Positions 1-9,066 of a stretch of DNA of 60,653 nucleotides are shown here, piece after piece. The notes beneath the pieces are model-generated. The model saw only the letters and a list, made by a program, of their open reading frames with translations, was not told the DNA's origin and did not search any database. Location of the stretch: positions 1 through 60,653 of the forward strand of contig NZ_NRJG01000028.1 in NCBI RefSeq assembly GCF_003585935.1. The letters are read 5' to 3'. The position numbers and the translations under genes were made by a program. This stretch comes from Psittacicella hinzii. GTDB taxonomy: Bacteria > Pseudomonadota > Gammaproteobacteria > Enterobacterales > Psittacicellaceae. Each line of letters starts with the position of its first letter. The first letter of the stretch is position 1.

Positions 1-1
1 A

Positions 2-304
2 GGCTGGTATAACTACTACAGGCACACTTGGATCTTTAGCTATAGCTGGACTTTATCGGCAGATGAGTTTATCCGTAGGCGAATAAGGAGTATGCTTTGG
101 AGACAATGGAAAACACCACAGAACAGGAAGAAAAAGTTACTCCAACTTAATCCTAAGTTCAAAGGGAAAATACCATGGTCAGGATGCCGCAGATATAGGT
201 TCTGTTCTAGTCTATTAAATTCAGCATTAACTAACGAAGCGTTAGCTAAAGCTGGTTTTACTTGGCTAAACCTAATTCATCGCGAATATCTTAACAAGAA
301 TTAG
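2..304 (+). CDS. Group II intron-encoded maturase, C-terminal end (partial)
   Basis: The reading frame is open from base 2 and continues past the first ATG at 92, so this is the 3' part of a longer gene that starts outside the window. The translation runs GWYNYYR, then ADEFIRRRIRSMLWRQWK, then a basic stretch, and ends in SALTNEALAKAGF followed by WLNLIHREYL. This matches the maturase (X) domain C-terminus of group II intron reverse transcriptases, where R-x-R-[IL]-R-x-x-x-W-[KR]-Q-W-K is a hallmark. The protein would splice and mobilise the intron. Domains V and VI lie directly downstream in the same orientation, as expected. Whether the upstream reverse transcriptase domain is intact cannot be seen. 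Confidence 0.75.
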   Translation, partial: GWYNYYRHTWIFSYSWTLSADEFIRRRIRSMLWRQWKTPQNRKKKLLQLNPKFKGKIPWSGCRRYRFCSSLLNSALTNEALAKAGFTWLNLIHREYLNKN

Positions 305-439
305 GGTAATAAGAAAAGCCCAGAGTACTAGGTCTCTGGACTTTGGACGTAACCGCCGTATACGGTTCCGTACGTACGGTGGTGTGAGAGGTCGCGGTCC
401 TAGGTATAACTATACAACCTAGGCCGGATCTACTCGATT
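305..439 (+). mobile_element. Group II intron 3' end (domains V and VI)
   Basis: Bases 352-360 (ACCGCCGTA) pair with 375-383 (TACGGTGGT) around a short inner hairpin, which is the compact domain V fold. The flanking GGTGTGAGAGGTCG is typical of the domain V to VI linker in bacterial introns. Bases 395-405 and 417-426 then form the domain VI stem, and the intron appears to end at CTACTCGAT (about 430-438). The 3' exon therefore begins near 439, only a few bases from the lldD terminator. The intron class was not determined. The 5' end is outside the window. Confidence 0.75.
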
Positions 440-444
440 AATGC

Positions 445-470
445 AAAAAAGCTCTACTGATCAGTAGAGC
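445..470 (-). terminator. Intrinsic terminator of lldD
   Basis: A perfect 20-base inverted repeat (451-470, arms GCTCTACTGA and TCAGTAGAGC) is followed on the minus strand by six T residues. It lies about 100 bases after the lldD stop codon. Confidence 0.8.
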
Positions 471-567
471 TTTAAGAGTTTTAAATTTTCATAAATTGTG
501 GTCTTATATGAGTTGAGTTATTTTATATGTGTATAGATAGTGGAATTAAATTAGAGATCTCTTAGTA

Positions 568-1737
568 CTAGTATTTAGGCGTTGGATAAGTACCTGGTAA
601 AAGAATTTCTTTATTAACTTCTTCAATTTGTGTTTTTCCACAAAATGCCATACTTAAATCCATTTCACGATATAAGATCTCAAGAGCACGGGTAACTCCT
701 GCTTGTTCATATGCTCCTAATCCCCAAAGATGCGGACGGCCAACAAATACTCCTTTAGCGCCTAAAGCGTAGGCTTTAAGAGCATTTTGCCCTGAGTAAA
801 TCCCACCGTCAAGGAGTACTTCTAGTTTATCACCTACTTTATCTACAATAGATGGTAACATGTTAATTGTAGAGCTAGCAAAGTCTAACTGACGTCCGCC
901 ATGATTAGATACCACAATAGCATCAGCACCATGTTCATATGCCATACGTGCATCTTCAGGATCAAGAATCCCTTTAATAATTAGTTTGCCACCCCAAAGT
1001 TCTTTAATGGTTGCAACATCATCCCAAGATAAACTTGGATCGAATTGTTGTCCTACCCATTCTAATAACTTGTCTAGGTTGTCAACGTTTTTAGCATGAC
1101 CAACAATATTACCGAAAGTACGACGTTTAGTACCTAGCATATTCTTAACCCAATAAGGTTTAGTCATGAGATCAAGAATATTGCGTAAGGTTGGTTTAGG
1201 GGGAGCTGAAAGTCCGTTTTTAATGTCGCAGTGACGTTGCCCAGTAATCTGTAAATCGGCGGTTAAAACTAAAGCTCCACAATGCACCGCTTTAGCGCGT
1301 TCGATTAGATTACGCATAAACTCGCGATCTTTCATTACATACAGTTGAAACCAAAACGGAGCACTTGTAGCACTACGTACGTCCTCAAGCGAAGCAATCG
1401 ACATCGTACTTAAAGTATAGGGCACCCCAAAATTCTCACAAGCTTTAGCAGCTAAGAGCTCTCCATCTGCATGTACCATGCCGGTAAAACCTGTAGGAGC
1501 AACAGCAATAGGCATTTTAACTTTTTGTCCTACAATAGTAGTTGCTAGACTACGATTGTCCATATCAACGAGTACTTTTTGGCGGAACATAATATTATCA
1601 AAATCCGCATGGTTGCTGCGGTAAGTGCTTTGTGTCCATGAACCTGAATCTACGTATTGGTAGAACATACGTGGCACACGACGTTTTGCTACTTTCTTTA
1701 AGTCTTCAATGCAGGTAATTTTGCTAAGATCGGCCAT
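568..1737 (-). CDS. lldD: FMN-dependent L-lactate dehydrogenase (LldD)
   Basis: This is a member of the FMN-dependent alpha-hydroxy-acid dehydrogenase family. The enzyme oxidises L-lactate to pyruvate at the inner membrane and passes electrons to the quinone pool. At 389 residues it is the normal length. The family signature SNHGGRQLD is present with the catalytic His at residue 279, together with the substrate-side FQLYV and VLTADLQITGQR segments and the C-terminal FMN-phosphate region DGGIYSG and GAKGVFVGRP. AGGA lies about 8 bases before the ATG. The gene stands alone, without the lldP/lldR neighbours seen in E. coli. A close paralogue acting on another 2-hydroxy acid cannot be excluded, but the overall match is to bacterial LldD. 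Confidence 0.9.
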   Translation of the reverse strand: MADLSKITCIEDLKKVAKRRVPRMFYQYVDSGSWTQSTYRSNHADFDNIMFRQKVLVDMDNRSLATTIVGQKVKMPIAVAPTGFTGMVHADGELLAAKACENFGVPYTLSTMSIASLEDVRSATSAPFWFQLYVMKDREFMRNLIERAKAVHCGALVLTADLQITGQRHCDIKNGLSAPPKPTLRNILDLMTKPYWVKNMLGTKRRTFGNIVGHAKNVDNLDKLLEWVGQQFDPSLSWDDVATIKELWGGKLIIKGILDPEDARMAYEHGADAIVVSNHGGRQLDFASSTINMLPSIVDKVGDKLEVLLDGGIYSGQNALKAYALGAKGVFVGRPHLWGLGAYEQAGVTRALEILYREMDLSMAFCGKTQIEEVNKEILLPGTYPTPKY

Positions 1738-1763
1738 AAGAGTATCCTAAGTAGTAAACTTCT

Positions 1764-1785
1764 TGGTCAATTTTCAGCTTGACCA
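1764..1785. promoter_or_regulatory. Interrupted palindrome upstream of lldD, possible operator
   Basis: The half-sites TGGTCAA (1764-1770) and TTGACCA (1779-1785) are perfectly inverted around 8 bases, 27-48 bases before the lldD start. Size and position fit a dimeric repressor site. GntR-family regulators of lactate genes use TGG/CCA-type sites, but assignment to any regulator is inference. Confidence 0.35.
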
Positions 1786-2222
1786 CAGAATGAGATAAGT
1801 TAAAGTTAGAAAACGGGAGGACTTTAAAATAGGAGTATTAAGTAGGAGAATTGTAAATATTAGCGTGATGCTGCAAAGTAATCACCACAAATTCATCGTT
1901 GTAAAGCTCTACTGTTTTAGCCTCTATTTTAGTCTACACAAAATAAATACTAAATACAAGTTAATTTTTGCCCTATGGATAGATATCTTGTCGCTTGATA
2001 TGTTGATATAGAAGAAGTCTAGAATGAGAGAACTCGATTATCAGATAACTCGATAATTAGATAACTAGATAAATAGATAACTAGATAAATAGATAACCGG
2101 TAATTAGAGGATAAGTTTGTGGTACAGCTCATAACTCGATAATTAGAGCATAAGGGGATAGATTTGTGGTACGAATCAATGAGAGAGACTCATCTGATTG
2201 AATGAGGTGTAATTGCAGACAT

Positions 2223-2257
2223 AAAAAATAGCCAGGAAGTGGCGCTTCCTGACTATT
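2223..2257 (-). terminator. Intrinsic terminator downstream of hemN
   Basis: The arms around CAGGAAG (2233-2239) and CTTCCTG (2245-2251), extended by AATAG and CTATT, form a stem that is followed on the minus strand by a run of T residues. It is about 245 bases past the hemN stop, so the transcript would have a long 3' untranslated region. Confidence 0.6.
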
Positions 2258-2502
2258 CATCATTTGATAGTGATTAACCTAAGTTAATCATCAATGGAAA
2301 GTTTGTAAAAAATTGCAAGATAAATTAAGCACTTGCATGGATAAACTTATGTGACTGCTCTATTATACTTTTAACTAGAGGTTTATGTGCAATTAGTTTA
2401 AGTTTATCGCTTGCTTTAAGACTTGAGTTATAAAGCTCAAAGTTTAAAGTCATAAAATTTGCATTTAGTGATTAGCAATTAGTGGGTTGTTAATACTCCA
2501 AA

Positions 2503-3873
2503 TTAAAGAATGCGGCTAAACGAAGCACGTTTTAAGTTTGAGTATTCATCAAATGCCATGCATACGTGACGCACAAATAGTTTGTAATTTTCTGGAATCG
2601 TAAAACCAGAATCATCAGCATGCATTACTACAATGCCATCAGCAATGAACGTATTTAGTAATTCAAGTTCAGCAGCAAAGTGTTGCTTGAAATTAATGCC
2701 ATACTCTTTTTCAAAAGGAGCATAGTCTAAACTGAAATTACAAATAATTTGTTTAATGATGTCACGACGTAAGCAATCTTCTTTACTTAAACTAAAGCCT
2801 TTAATAATTGCTTGTTGCTGCGTATCGATCAGTTCGTAGTATTCTTGGGTGGTTTTAGCATTTTGCGCATAAGTATCACCTACCATAGAAATACTAGTAC
2901 AACCAAAGCCTACTAAATCAGCTTCACCATGGGTTGTATAACCTTGGAAGTTACGGTGCAGAATCCCCGCTTTTTGGGCTTGGGCTAATTCATTGTCTGG
3001 TTTAGCAAAGTGATCCATCCCAATGAAAGCAAATCCTTCTTGATGTAAGCGTTTAATGCTGTACTCAAAAATCGCTAATTTAGTTGCCGCTGATGGTAAG
3101 GTTTCATCTTTAATTTTAGCTTGCCCAGGTACACGTGCTGGTAAGTGTGCGTAGTTAAAAACAGACAGACGATCTGGATTTAAAGTAATTACTTGATCTA
3201 AAGTCTCTTTAAAGGTGTCAACCGTTTGGAAAGGTAAACCGTATATTAAATCTAAGTTAATTGAATCAATTCCTAAATCACGACTATGTTGAATGAGATC
3301 AGTAATAAACTTAGCATCTTGCACGCGGTTTACGGCTTCTTGTACTTGCGGATTAAAGTCTTGAATCCCAATCGAAATACGATTAAAGCCTAATTCTACC
3401 AGCATATCCATGTAATTTAGTTCAATGCGACGTGGATCGATCTCGATACCCATTTCGCGATCATCGGTGAACGTAAAATACTGATGCGCCATTTTCATTA
3501 GGCGTTTCATTTGTGCTGGTACTAAGTAAGTAGGTGTACCACCACCTAAGTGGAATTGATTTACTTTACGTCCAGCAAGTTGCTGTGCACGATAGGCAAA
3601 TTCTTTTTCCAAATAGTCTAAGTATAAATCTGCTTTTTCAATGTGACGCGTAATTACTTTATTACACGCACAGAAGTAACAAAGCGTATGACAGAACGGA
3701 ATGTGAATATACACAGATAGCGGACGTTCTGGATATTTTTGTAACGCTTGCTCAAAATCAGCATTAGTGTAATTAGCAGAGAACTCTAATGCTGTTGGAT
3801 AAGAAGTATATCTTGGGCCTGATAGATTATATTTATCGATCAGTTTTTGATCCCAAACAAATTCGGTGGTCAT
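2503..3873 (-). CDS. hemN: Oxygen-independent coproporphyrinogen III dehydrogenase (HemN)
   Basis: This is a radical-SAM enzyme that oxidatively decarboxylates two propionate side chains of coproporphyrinogen III to give protoporphyrinogen IX without oxygen, in cytoplasmic haem synthesis. The cluster-binding cysteines are at residues 61, 65 and 68 (PFCHTLCYFC) with a further Cys at 70, which is the HemN-specific arrangement. GGGTPT for SAM binding and the N-terminal GPRYTSYPTA substrate-contact segment are also present. The length of 456 residues is normal for true HemN; HemW paralogues are shorter and lack the last Cys. No matching FNR-type site was found upstream. Confidence 0.95.
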   Translation of the reverse strand: MTTEFVWDQKLIDKYNLSGPRYTSYPTALEFSANYTNADFEQALQKYPERPLSVYIHIPFCHTLCYFCACNKVITRHIEKADLYLDYLEKEFAYRAQQLAGRKVNQFHLGGGTPTYLVPAQMKRLMKMAHQYFTFTDDREMGIEIDPRRIELNYMDMLVELGFNRISIGIQDFNPQVQEAVNRVQDAKFITDLIQHSRDLGIDSINLDLIYGLPFQTVDTFKETLDQVITLNPDRLSVFNYAHLPARVPGQAKIKDETLPSAATKLAIFEYSIKRLHQEGFAFIGMDHFAKPDNELAQAQKAGILHRNFQGYTTHGEADLVGFGCTSISMVGDTYAQNAKTTQEYYELIDTQQQAIIKGFSLSKEDCLRRDIIKQIICNFSLDYAPFEKEYGINFKQHFAAELELLNTFIADGIVVMHADDSGFTIPENYKLFVRHVCMAFDEYSNLKRASFSRIL

Positions 3874-3993
3874 AAATTCAGGTCACAATGCGAGTTCTGC
3901 TTTCAAGGCAAACTCGTGTAAAGATAGTTAAAATTCGGCATTTATTTTATCATAAGCCTATGCAAAATAATGAGCCAGCACTTAAAAAGTGTA

Positions 3994-4031
3994 AAACAAG
4001 GAGATAAAAGAGTACTTTTATCTCCTTGTTT
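3994..4031 (-). terminator. Strong intrinsic terminator after the first exported paralogue
   Basis: A perfect 17-bp stem (3994-4010 with 4015-4031) and loop AGTA lie between the gene ending at 4225 and the hemN start. On the minus strand the hairpin is followed by GTTTTAC. Confidence 0.75.
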
Positions 4032-4224
4032 AGAATGATTTGCAATAGCAAAGAAAGCAAGCTGCTGCAATAGCAAAAGAAACAAGCTAAATCAACATCG
4101 TAAGCTAACCTAGTTTAGAAAGTAGTAGCACAAGGTAATCTAATCTAGAAAGTTGTGAGATTTGCTTATTTGAAAAAATATGTGTAGATTTGTAGCTTAG
4201 ACTACTTTGCTTTAGCATTTACGA

Positions 4225-5166
4225 TCACGATTTCTTTTCGTCGCTCTTATCTGGAGTAATGGTAATGCCAAACTGTTTTAATAAGAAGATCGTGTTTTGA
4301 TTTTGTTCTTTGAACTGTTGGTATTTTGGTGTACCAGGTTTAAAGCTAACTTGGTATGCCGGAGTTTGGCGTTTTAGTGTATTGAGCAGTAGGTTAGTAC
4401 GCTTTTTCATCTCCGGCGATAAAGGTTGGCTTTGATGTTGTTCTACGTTTTTTAGAATTACACCTAATAGAGCAATGCTTTGTAAGTAATCTGAACTATT
4501 TAACGCAAAGTCATTCCATAGCAGTTGCATACTACACAACGTATGCATTACTGGTAAGTTTTGTTCAACTAGAGCCCAACGAGTTACTTGTTGTTGATAG
4601 TTGTAACAAAGACTAATTAAGTTACTTAGTTCAGTAATAGCTGGTGCTGAATAAGTATCATTTTCAATGCGATAGTTCTCATTTAAGCGTAGTAATGAGT
4701 AAGCTACATAGGTAATGAACTGCGAGTAAGTTAGTTCTTTTTTCTGTAGCATAAACATTAAAGTACGACTTGCATCTGGATAGAACTTAGTTTGTAATTC
4801 AGGATTACGTTTAATGAGTTCTGTAATTTTTTGTAAAGTTACAAGACCTTCAGCAGCGGCTGACGAGTTCTTATAGTTAGCTAAGAATAATGGATCTTGC
4901 TGCGCATAGGTAATTTGTTGTGCCATGAGCTCAGGATCAGTTGTAATCTGAAACAGCCCTTTAGCAATAGTTTTACCATCTTTACTCGTTGTGTTTTTAA
5001 GCGTAAGCGCGTTAAGAGTTAGATTGGTGGTTACAGGATATACAGAGTATTTATCTAATAAAGAAGTTGTGTTGGGATTAGCTTGGGCTAAGCTTGAGCT
5101 TAAACTACAAACTCCAGTCAAAGCTAAAGCTGCCAGCGTGCGTGGAGAAAATTTGAATTTTGCCAT
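4225..5166 (-). CDS. Exported two-cysteine paralogue A, function unknown
   Basis: I do not recognise a named domain. The protein begins with a Sec-type signal peptide (basic start, hydrophobic core, probable cleavage after AQA at residues 27-29). The mature part is mostly helical and Gln/Leu-rich. It is a divergent member of the family repeated through 4.2-15.1 kb. Its conserved points are NDTYSAP before the first Cys, Cys187 and Cys211 (23 residues apart), and VSFKP near the C-terminus. The two cysteines could form a disulfide in the periplasm. At 313 residues it is the longest member. It has its own strong terminator, so it is probably transcribed alone. An envelope role is inferred only from the signal peptide. 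Confidence 0.8.
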   Translation of the reverse strand: MAKFKFSPRTLAALALTGVCSLSSSLAQANPNTTSLLDKYSVYPVTTNLTLNALTLKNTTSKDGKTIAKGLFQITTDPELMAQQITYAQQDPLFLANYKNSSAAAEGLVTLQKITELIKRNPELQTKFYPDASRTLMFMLQKKELTYSQFITYVAYSLLRLNENYRIENDTYSAPAITELSNLISLCYNYQQQVTRWALVEQNLPVMHTLCSMQLLWNDFALNSSDYLQSIALLGVILKNVEQHQSQPLSPEMKKRTNLLLNTLKRQTPAYQVSFKPGTPKYQQFKEQNQNTIFLLKQFGITITPDKSDEKKS

Positions 5167-5223
5167 AGAGAAAGAGATCTTGTAATTGGAGAGATAGCTC
5201 TAGGAGTTAAAAAGCTCATAACG

Positions 5224-5383
5224 AGAAAAATATCTTAGAGTTAGAGCAAGAGCCCTAAGACCAGAAAAATCTTTTAGAGCTAGAGTAAGAACTTTAAATA
5301 GCTATAAAAAGCTCTTAGAGCTTGGATAAGGCTTTTAAATATAGAAAAATATCCTAGAACTAAAGTAAGTACCTTAAAGTTGC
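5224..5383. repeat. Four degenerate tandem units of about 37-43 bp
   Basis: Units start near 5224, 5263, 5306 and 5343. Each resembles AGAAAAATATCTTAGAG followed by an ANT-rich AGAGTAAGA segment and a CTTTAAA-like end. They lie just upstream of paralogue A and are not coding. Confidence 0.55.
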
Positions 5384-5915
5384 AAGATTATCTGTAAAAA
5401 TCTTTGGTAGTATGTCTTATCGTATAGCTTAATTACTAAAAGTCCTATTATGCCGTAGATTTTACTTTAGATCTGTACTTTTTACTTGTACCTAAAAAGG
5501 GTAAATTGTTAATCTTTTCCGTAGTTAAGAGCAGTATTTGCGATTTATTGATAGATATAAATAGAGAATTAGGTTATGTTCCTCAATTGAGGGATGGCTA
5601 GTGGCTTTTTCCTATCAATTTAAGGTTGAATTTTTCAAGCTAGTAGATATAAGATCAAGATCGTGGGCTTTTAGACATAATTTAATGTTTTTCCGAGCAA
5701 ATAAGGTAAAATAAACTAACCCCCTTGTAAGTTATTGAGCATCTCTTATGGGGTATCCAGCTTTAACTCAAGATGGACAAAGAAAATTTTTCTCTGTAAA
5801 GAAACATTGGTAACTTACTCGAGTAACATTAGGGTGAAGTTAGAGTAAGTGCTAAAAATTAGGTATCTTATCTTCTAAATCTCTTTACTATTTCCATAAT
5901 CATTAGAGAAAGGTT
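5384..5915. other. Gene-free spacer between divergent genes
   Basis: The spacer separates the minus-strand gene starting at 5166 from the plus-strand gene starting at 5916. It should hold the promoters of the latter, and no clear consensus promoter was found. No open reading frame or RNA structure was recognised. Confidence 0.4.
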
Positions 5916-6872
5916 ATGAGTTATAATAAATTTTTTCATCAACAACTTCTCTTATGGCAACAAACGGTAAGAACTACCAGTAAACTAAGTATTAGTTTAG
6001 GGCTAGGTTTAAGTTTAGTAAGTGGAGTGCAAACAGCATGGGCTAATCCAACTCCTGCTGTACCAGCAGTACCAGCGACTGCTCTACCAACTAATGCCGC
6101 AGAAATTGCTAAGCAAATGGTAGATAAAGCTACGCAAACTGCAACCAATGCTGCAGCGCAAGTTGCGAATCAAGCCGCAAATCAGGCAGCGACGCAAGCT
6201 GCTAACCAAGCAGCACAAAACGCCCAAACTGCGGCACAAACGGCTCAAGATGCAGCAGTAGCTGCACAAGAGGCTGCGCAAGCTGCACAAGCAGCAAGCG
6301 CTAATGTGGATAAAGTAACTGCCGAGATTGCTCGTCAGACCAATCAAGGTAAGCGCCCACACCATGATTTTTCAGTGCGTCCGGGAGGGGTGCTGCATGA
6401 TGGTAGTGGTAAAGCTTTTGATCCGCAAGATCAAATTCGTGATTTCCACAATCCACCACCGCCAGTAGATATGCGTTTAACCATGTATCTACGTACGATT
6501 GGACAGCAAACATTCATTGAGCAACAACAAATGTTCACCAAACAACTAAACGATTATGAAAGTTTAGTGAGTTTTGATGATCGTGGTAAACCCGTGCCGC
6601 AATTTACCAAACTAAATTCGGCTGGTACTATTGTAGTTACTATGGGACAAGAAACTCCTTTAGTAACACGTTGCAATATGAAAGGTACTGATCTAATTTT
6701 AAAATATGCAGTAGCTCAAAATGATCTCAAAGATTTAAATCTAAGAGACATTGCGCTGAAATATCAGATGAGTACGAGTGATGTTAATGCTTTAAGTAGT
6801 AATTGTAATTTTATTAGTACGGTATCAACATACTCTACTCCAATTATTACCATTCAAAAAGGTAGTAATTAA
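5916..6872 (+). CDS. Exported Ala-rich coiled-coil protein, function unknown
   Basis: A long signal peptide ends near AWA at residues 41-43. A Pro/Val/Ala linker is followed, from about residue 60 to 135, by a run rich in Ala, Gln and Asn with a heptad-like pattern (repeats such as NQAA and AAQ). This is typical of a rod or coiled coil. The last ~170 residues are a separate domain with a Pro-rich hinge (NPPPPVD) and two cysteines (VTRCN and SSNCN). The segment LRDIALKYQMSTSDVNAL resembles the helical part of a LysM peptidoglycan-binding module, but the match is partial. GAG lies about 7 bases before the ATG. A periplasmic or surface-anchored stalk protein is inferred. It is the only plus-strand exported gene in the paralogue region. 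Confidence 0.75.
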   Translation: MSYNKFFHQQLLLWQQTVRTTSKLSISLGLGLSLVSGVQTAWANPTPAVPAVPATALPTNAAEIAKQMVDKATQTATNAAAQVANQAANQAATQAANQAAQNAQTAAQTAQDAAVAAQEAAQAAQAASANVDKVTAEIARQTNQGKRPHHDFSVRPGGVLHDGSGKAFDPQDQIRDFHNPPPPVDMRLTMYLRTIGQQTFIEQQQMFTKQLNDYESLVSFDDRGKPVPQFTKLNSAGTIVVTMGQETPLVTRCNMKGTDLILKYAVAQNDLKDLNLRDIALKYQMSTSDVNALSSNCNFISTVSTYSTPIITIQKGSN

Positions 6873-7333
6873 TAACTATCTAACATTTTATGATTACATT
6901 TATAGGCTACTTTTAAGTATGTCTATGTTTGTAGATTACTTTAGTAGACTACTGCCGCTTTGAGGTGAAGATAGTTATTTTTAGTATTAGAATTTTCTCA
7001 TAAGGCTCACCGGTTTCACAGTTTCTAATAATAGGAAAATCAGCTATTTGTATATATAGTTGTATGTAGTTATATATTTGCAGATAGTTAGATTTAGCAA
7101 GAATAATTATGGGGCACTGCGTTGCAGTGCCCCTGAAATTATAGTTTTGTTTAAAATTTTATTGCTCACTTTGCTTGTACGCCAAGCGATACTTTATTTA
7201 AGTAATCTAGTTGAGAGGTTAATTTTAAAATCTTAACTAAGTTTAAGCTTAAGTTTAATTTAATTCTCAACTAAGCTTACTCCTAAACTTACAAGCTTAG
7301 CCCTCTTGGCATAGCTTGGATTAACTTGAGTAA
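6873..7333. other. Spacer between convergent genes
   Basis: AT-rich and non-coding, with the hairpin at 7111-7133 and several TAAGTTTAAG-like short repeats at about 7220-7290. Nothing else was recognised. Confidence 0.4.
7111..7133. terminator. GC-rich hairpin between convergent genes
   Basis: GGGGCACTGC pairs perfectly with GCAGTGCCCC around a GTT loop. Neither strand has a good T-run, so it is a terminator-like hairpin rather than a textbook terminator. Confidence 0.5.
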
Positions 7334-8179
7334 CTATTTTCTAAATCCTGGTAAGATATACTGTTGCTCCATTTGCTGACTATGTAAATTGATCGTTAAC
7401 TGTTTCTGTTGTAAAAAGTTAAGGATATAGTCAATAAATGGATTGTTAACAAGTAGATCTTTTGGTTTAAGTGGCATGTAGTTAAATCCGCCTGCTTGTA
7501 CTTGTTCGGTAAGAATTTTGCCCAAATAGTTTTTATGCTGATTAAGGGTTAAATTACTACCAGTCGTATCTTCAAGTAGTTGTTGTCCGTACAGACCTTG
7601 AGTGGCAAGACTCTGCACAAAGTCACCATTAAACAAGCTTAAAGTTAAGTAAAAGATACTGACTTGGCAAGCTTGAAAAATAGGTTCGGGTAACTTTTCC
7701 GCTGCTTGATGTAACTCAAAGTCACTACTGTTAAACAGTTTAAAACAATCACGTCCAAAGTTTAACCAGTCTGGAACTTGCGGGAAATTAATGCCGTATT
7801 GATTGGTATACTGATAGGCTAAAGATTTACCTAAGGTTTGCGTTACGGCATCCATAAACTCCATTGGGCTTAGGCTGAGTAAGTGGTTGCTGTTAGCCTG
7901 AACTAAGGGTAAATGATTGTTAGCAACTAAGAGTTGTAAAAAAGATTCGAGACTATTGTACTCTTCAATCACTAAAGATAACGGTGATTCAAAAGCTAAA
8001 GCTTCGTTCAGACTATCGTTATTGGTAGCAGTTGAGTTTGCTTGACTTGTGGGACTAAATAATAAACCACAACTAGCAATGAGGAATACACATAAGGCAA
8101 GAACATATGAGCGTAAACGTAGGAGCTTGCTACTAACGTAAGCTAATACTGGTTCATGCCCTAAAGAAAATGTGACCAT
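7334..8179 (-). CDS. Exported or lipid-anchored two-cysteine paralogue B
   Basis: No known domain is recognised. The N-terminus has a hydrophobic segment ending in L-I-A-S-C (Cys37), which fits a lipobox, so this member may be a lipoprotein. Alternatively, cleavage after SQA near residue 47 would release it. Family landmarks are present: NQYGINFP, Cys145 and Cys171 (25 residues apart), and GGFNYMPLKP near the C-terminus, equivalent to the conserved Phe-x-[Tyr/Phe] motif. It starts 51 bases after paralogue C ends and is probably in the same transcript. The start has no visible ribosome binding site. It is one of the most divergent members. Confidence 0.75.
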   Translation of the reverse strand: MVTFSLGHEPVLAYVSSKLLRLRSYVLALCVFLIASCGLLFSPTSQANSTATNNDSLNEALAFESPLSLVIEEYNSLESFLQLLVANNHLPLVQANSNHLLSLSPMEFMDAVTQTLGKSLAYQYTNQYGINFPQVPDWLNFGRDCFKLFNSSDFELHQAAEKLPEPIFQACQVSIFYLTLSLFNGDFVQSLATQGLYGQQLLEDTTGSNLTLNQHKNYLGKILTEQVQAGGFNYMPLKPKDLLVNNPFIDYILNFLQQKQLTINLHSQQMEQQYILPGFRK

Positions 8180-8230
8180 AAGGTTGATTAATGATTATCA
8201 GCTAAAAAAACTCTAGTTAAGTTTAAAAAG

Positions 8231-8968
8231 TTAAGGTGCAACAAGGTTTACACCTTGAGCAAGGAGTAGTTGCGCTAAAGCAAAATACAACCCTTGCTGT
8301 TGTAAATCTTTATCACTGTAAGTAGTAAAAGTAAATCCTAAACGCAAGTTAGCTGCACGACTTTGGTTATGCACTAAGAGCATGCATTGCTGAAAAAAGT
8401 TATAGCGCGAGGTTTGACTTGCCATTAACTTTTTTTGTAAACTTGCTTGATGTAAATGCCAATAGTGTCCAGTAAAGATTAGGGTTTGAAAGTAATCGCG
8501 ATTGAACTGTAATAAGTAAGGTAAATACAGTAAAGGCACGCACTTTTTGTCCCAATGAGAACTGTGGTTCTCTTGTTTAGCAAAAACTAAGTAAGTAGCA
8601 CAATTTAACATTAAATCATAAGCCACTTGGCTAGCCATAGATAAGTAGCGATTATTGCGAATATCGTAATCTAAAGTCGCAGCATAGGCTTTAGCTAAAT
8701 CGGCAACGGCCTGCTCATAAGTAAGAGCAGGTATAGCTTGCCATTTAGTTAAAAGCTCTTGGCTAGTTTTGATTGTGTTGCTTACTACTTGGGGATGATT
8801 AGTTTCTAAGTCGTTGAGAAGTTGGGCTATTTGCTGACTTGGTTTAAGTTGAGCTGTAGTTTTCGCTTGCAATACTTGACTACTAATGCCTAAACCTAAG
8901 CTCCCAAGTACTACTAGGTTTAGACAAGCGCGCAAGCTGTATAAAAATTTAAAGTAGAACTGTTGCAT
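8231..8968 (-). CDS. Exported two-cysteine paralogue C
   Basis: This is a 245-residue protein with a signal peptide (probable cleavage after LQA, residue 35) and no recognised domain. It is a clear family member: RNNRYLS motif, Cys123 and Cys143 (19 residues apart, with HWDKK just before the second), LGFTFTTYS near residue 215 and a Leu-rich end. HWDKKC here closely resembles QWDKFC in paralogue D. It is followed after 51 bases by paralogue B on the same strand. The function is unknown; the signal peptide and cysteine pair point to the periplasm. Confidence 0.8.
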   Translation of the reverse strand: MQQFYFKFLYSLRACLNLVVLGSLGLGISSQVLQAKTTAQLKPSQQIAQLLNDLETNHPQVVSNTIKTSQELLTKWQAIPALTYEQAVADLAKAYAATLDYDIRNNRYLSMASQVAYDLMLNCATYLVFAKQENHSSHWDKKCVPLLYLPYLLQFNRDYFQTLIFTGHYWHLHQASLQKKLMASQTSRYNFFQQCMLLVHNQSRAANLRLGFTFTTYSDKDLQQQGLYFALAQLLLAQGVNLVAP

Positions 8969-9066
8969 ATTAATGAGCTTAAGTGAAAATTAAAGCATAA
9001 GTTTATTATGACTATTATATTAGACCTGTGAATAATTTTTTTAAAAAATGATAATAGAGGAAAACG

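Larger units (their letters stand above)
1738..2502. other. Gene-free spacer between hemN and lldD with short repeats
   Basis: No convincing open reading frame is present. The spacer contains the putative lldD operator, an AT-rich stretch at about 2037-2100 made of near-repeats of GATAACTAGATAAATA and ATAACTCGATAATTAGA (a second copy of the latter at about 2131-2147), and the hemN terminator. A short inverted repeat, GATTAAC-CTAA-GTTAATC, lies at about 2272-2289. Confidence 0.5.

Noticed and set aside
5939-6513. Minus-strand Cys/Leu-rich ORFs opposite the Ala-rich exported gene
   Set aside because: They are antisense shadows of the Ala-repeat codons with no start signals.
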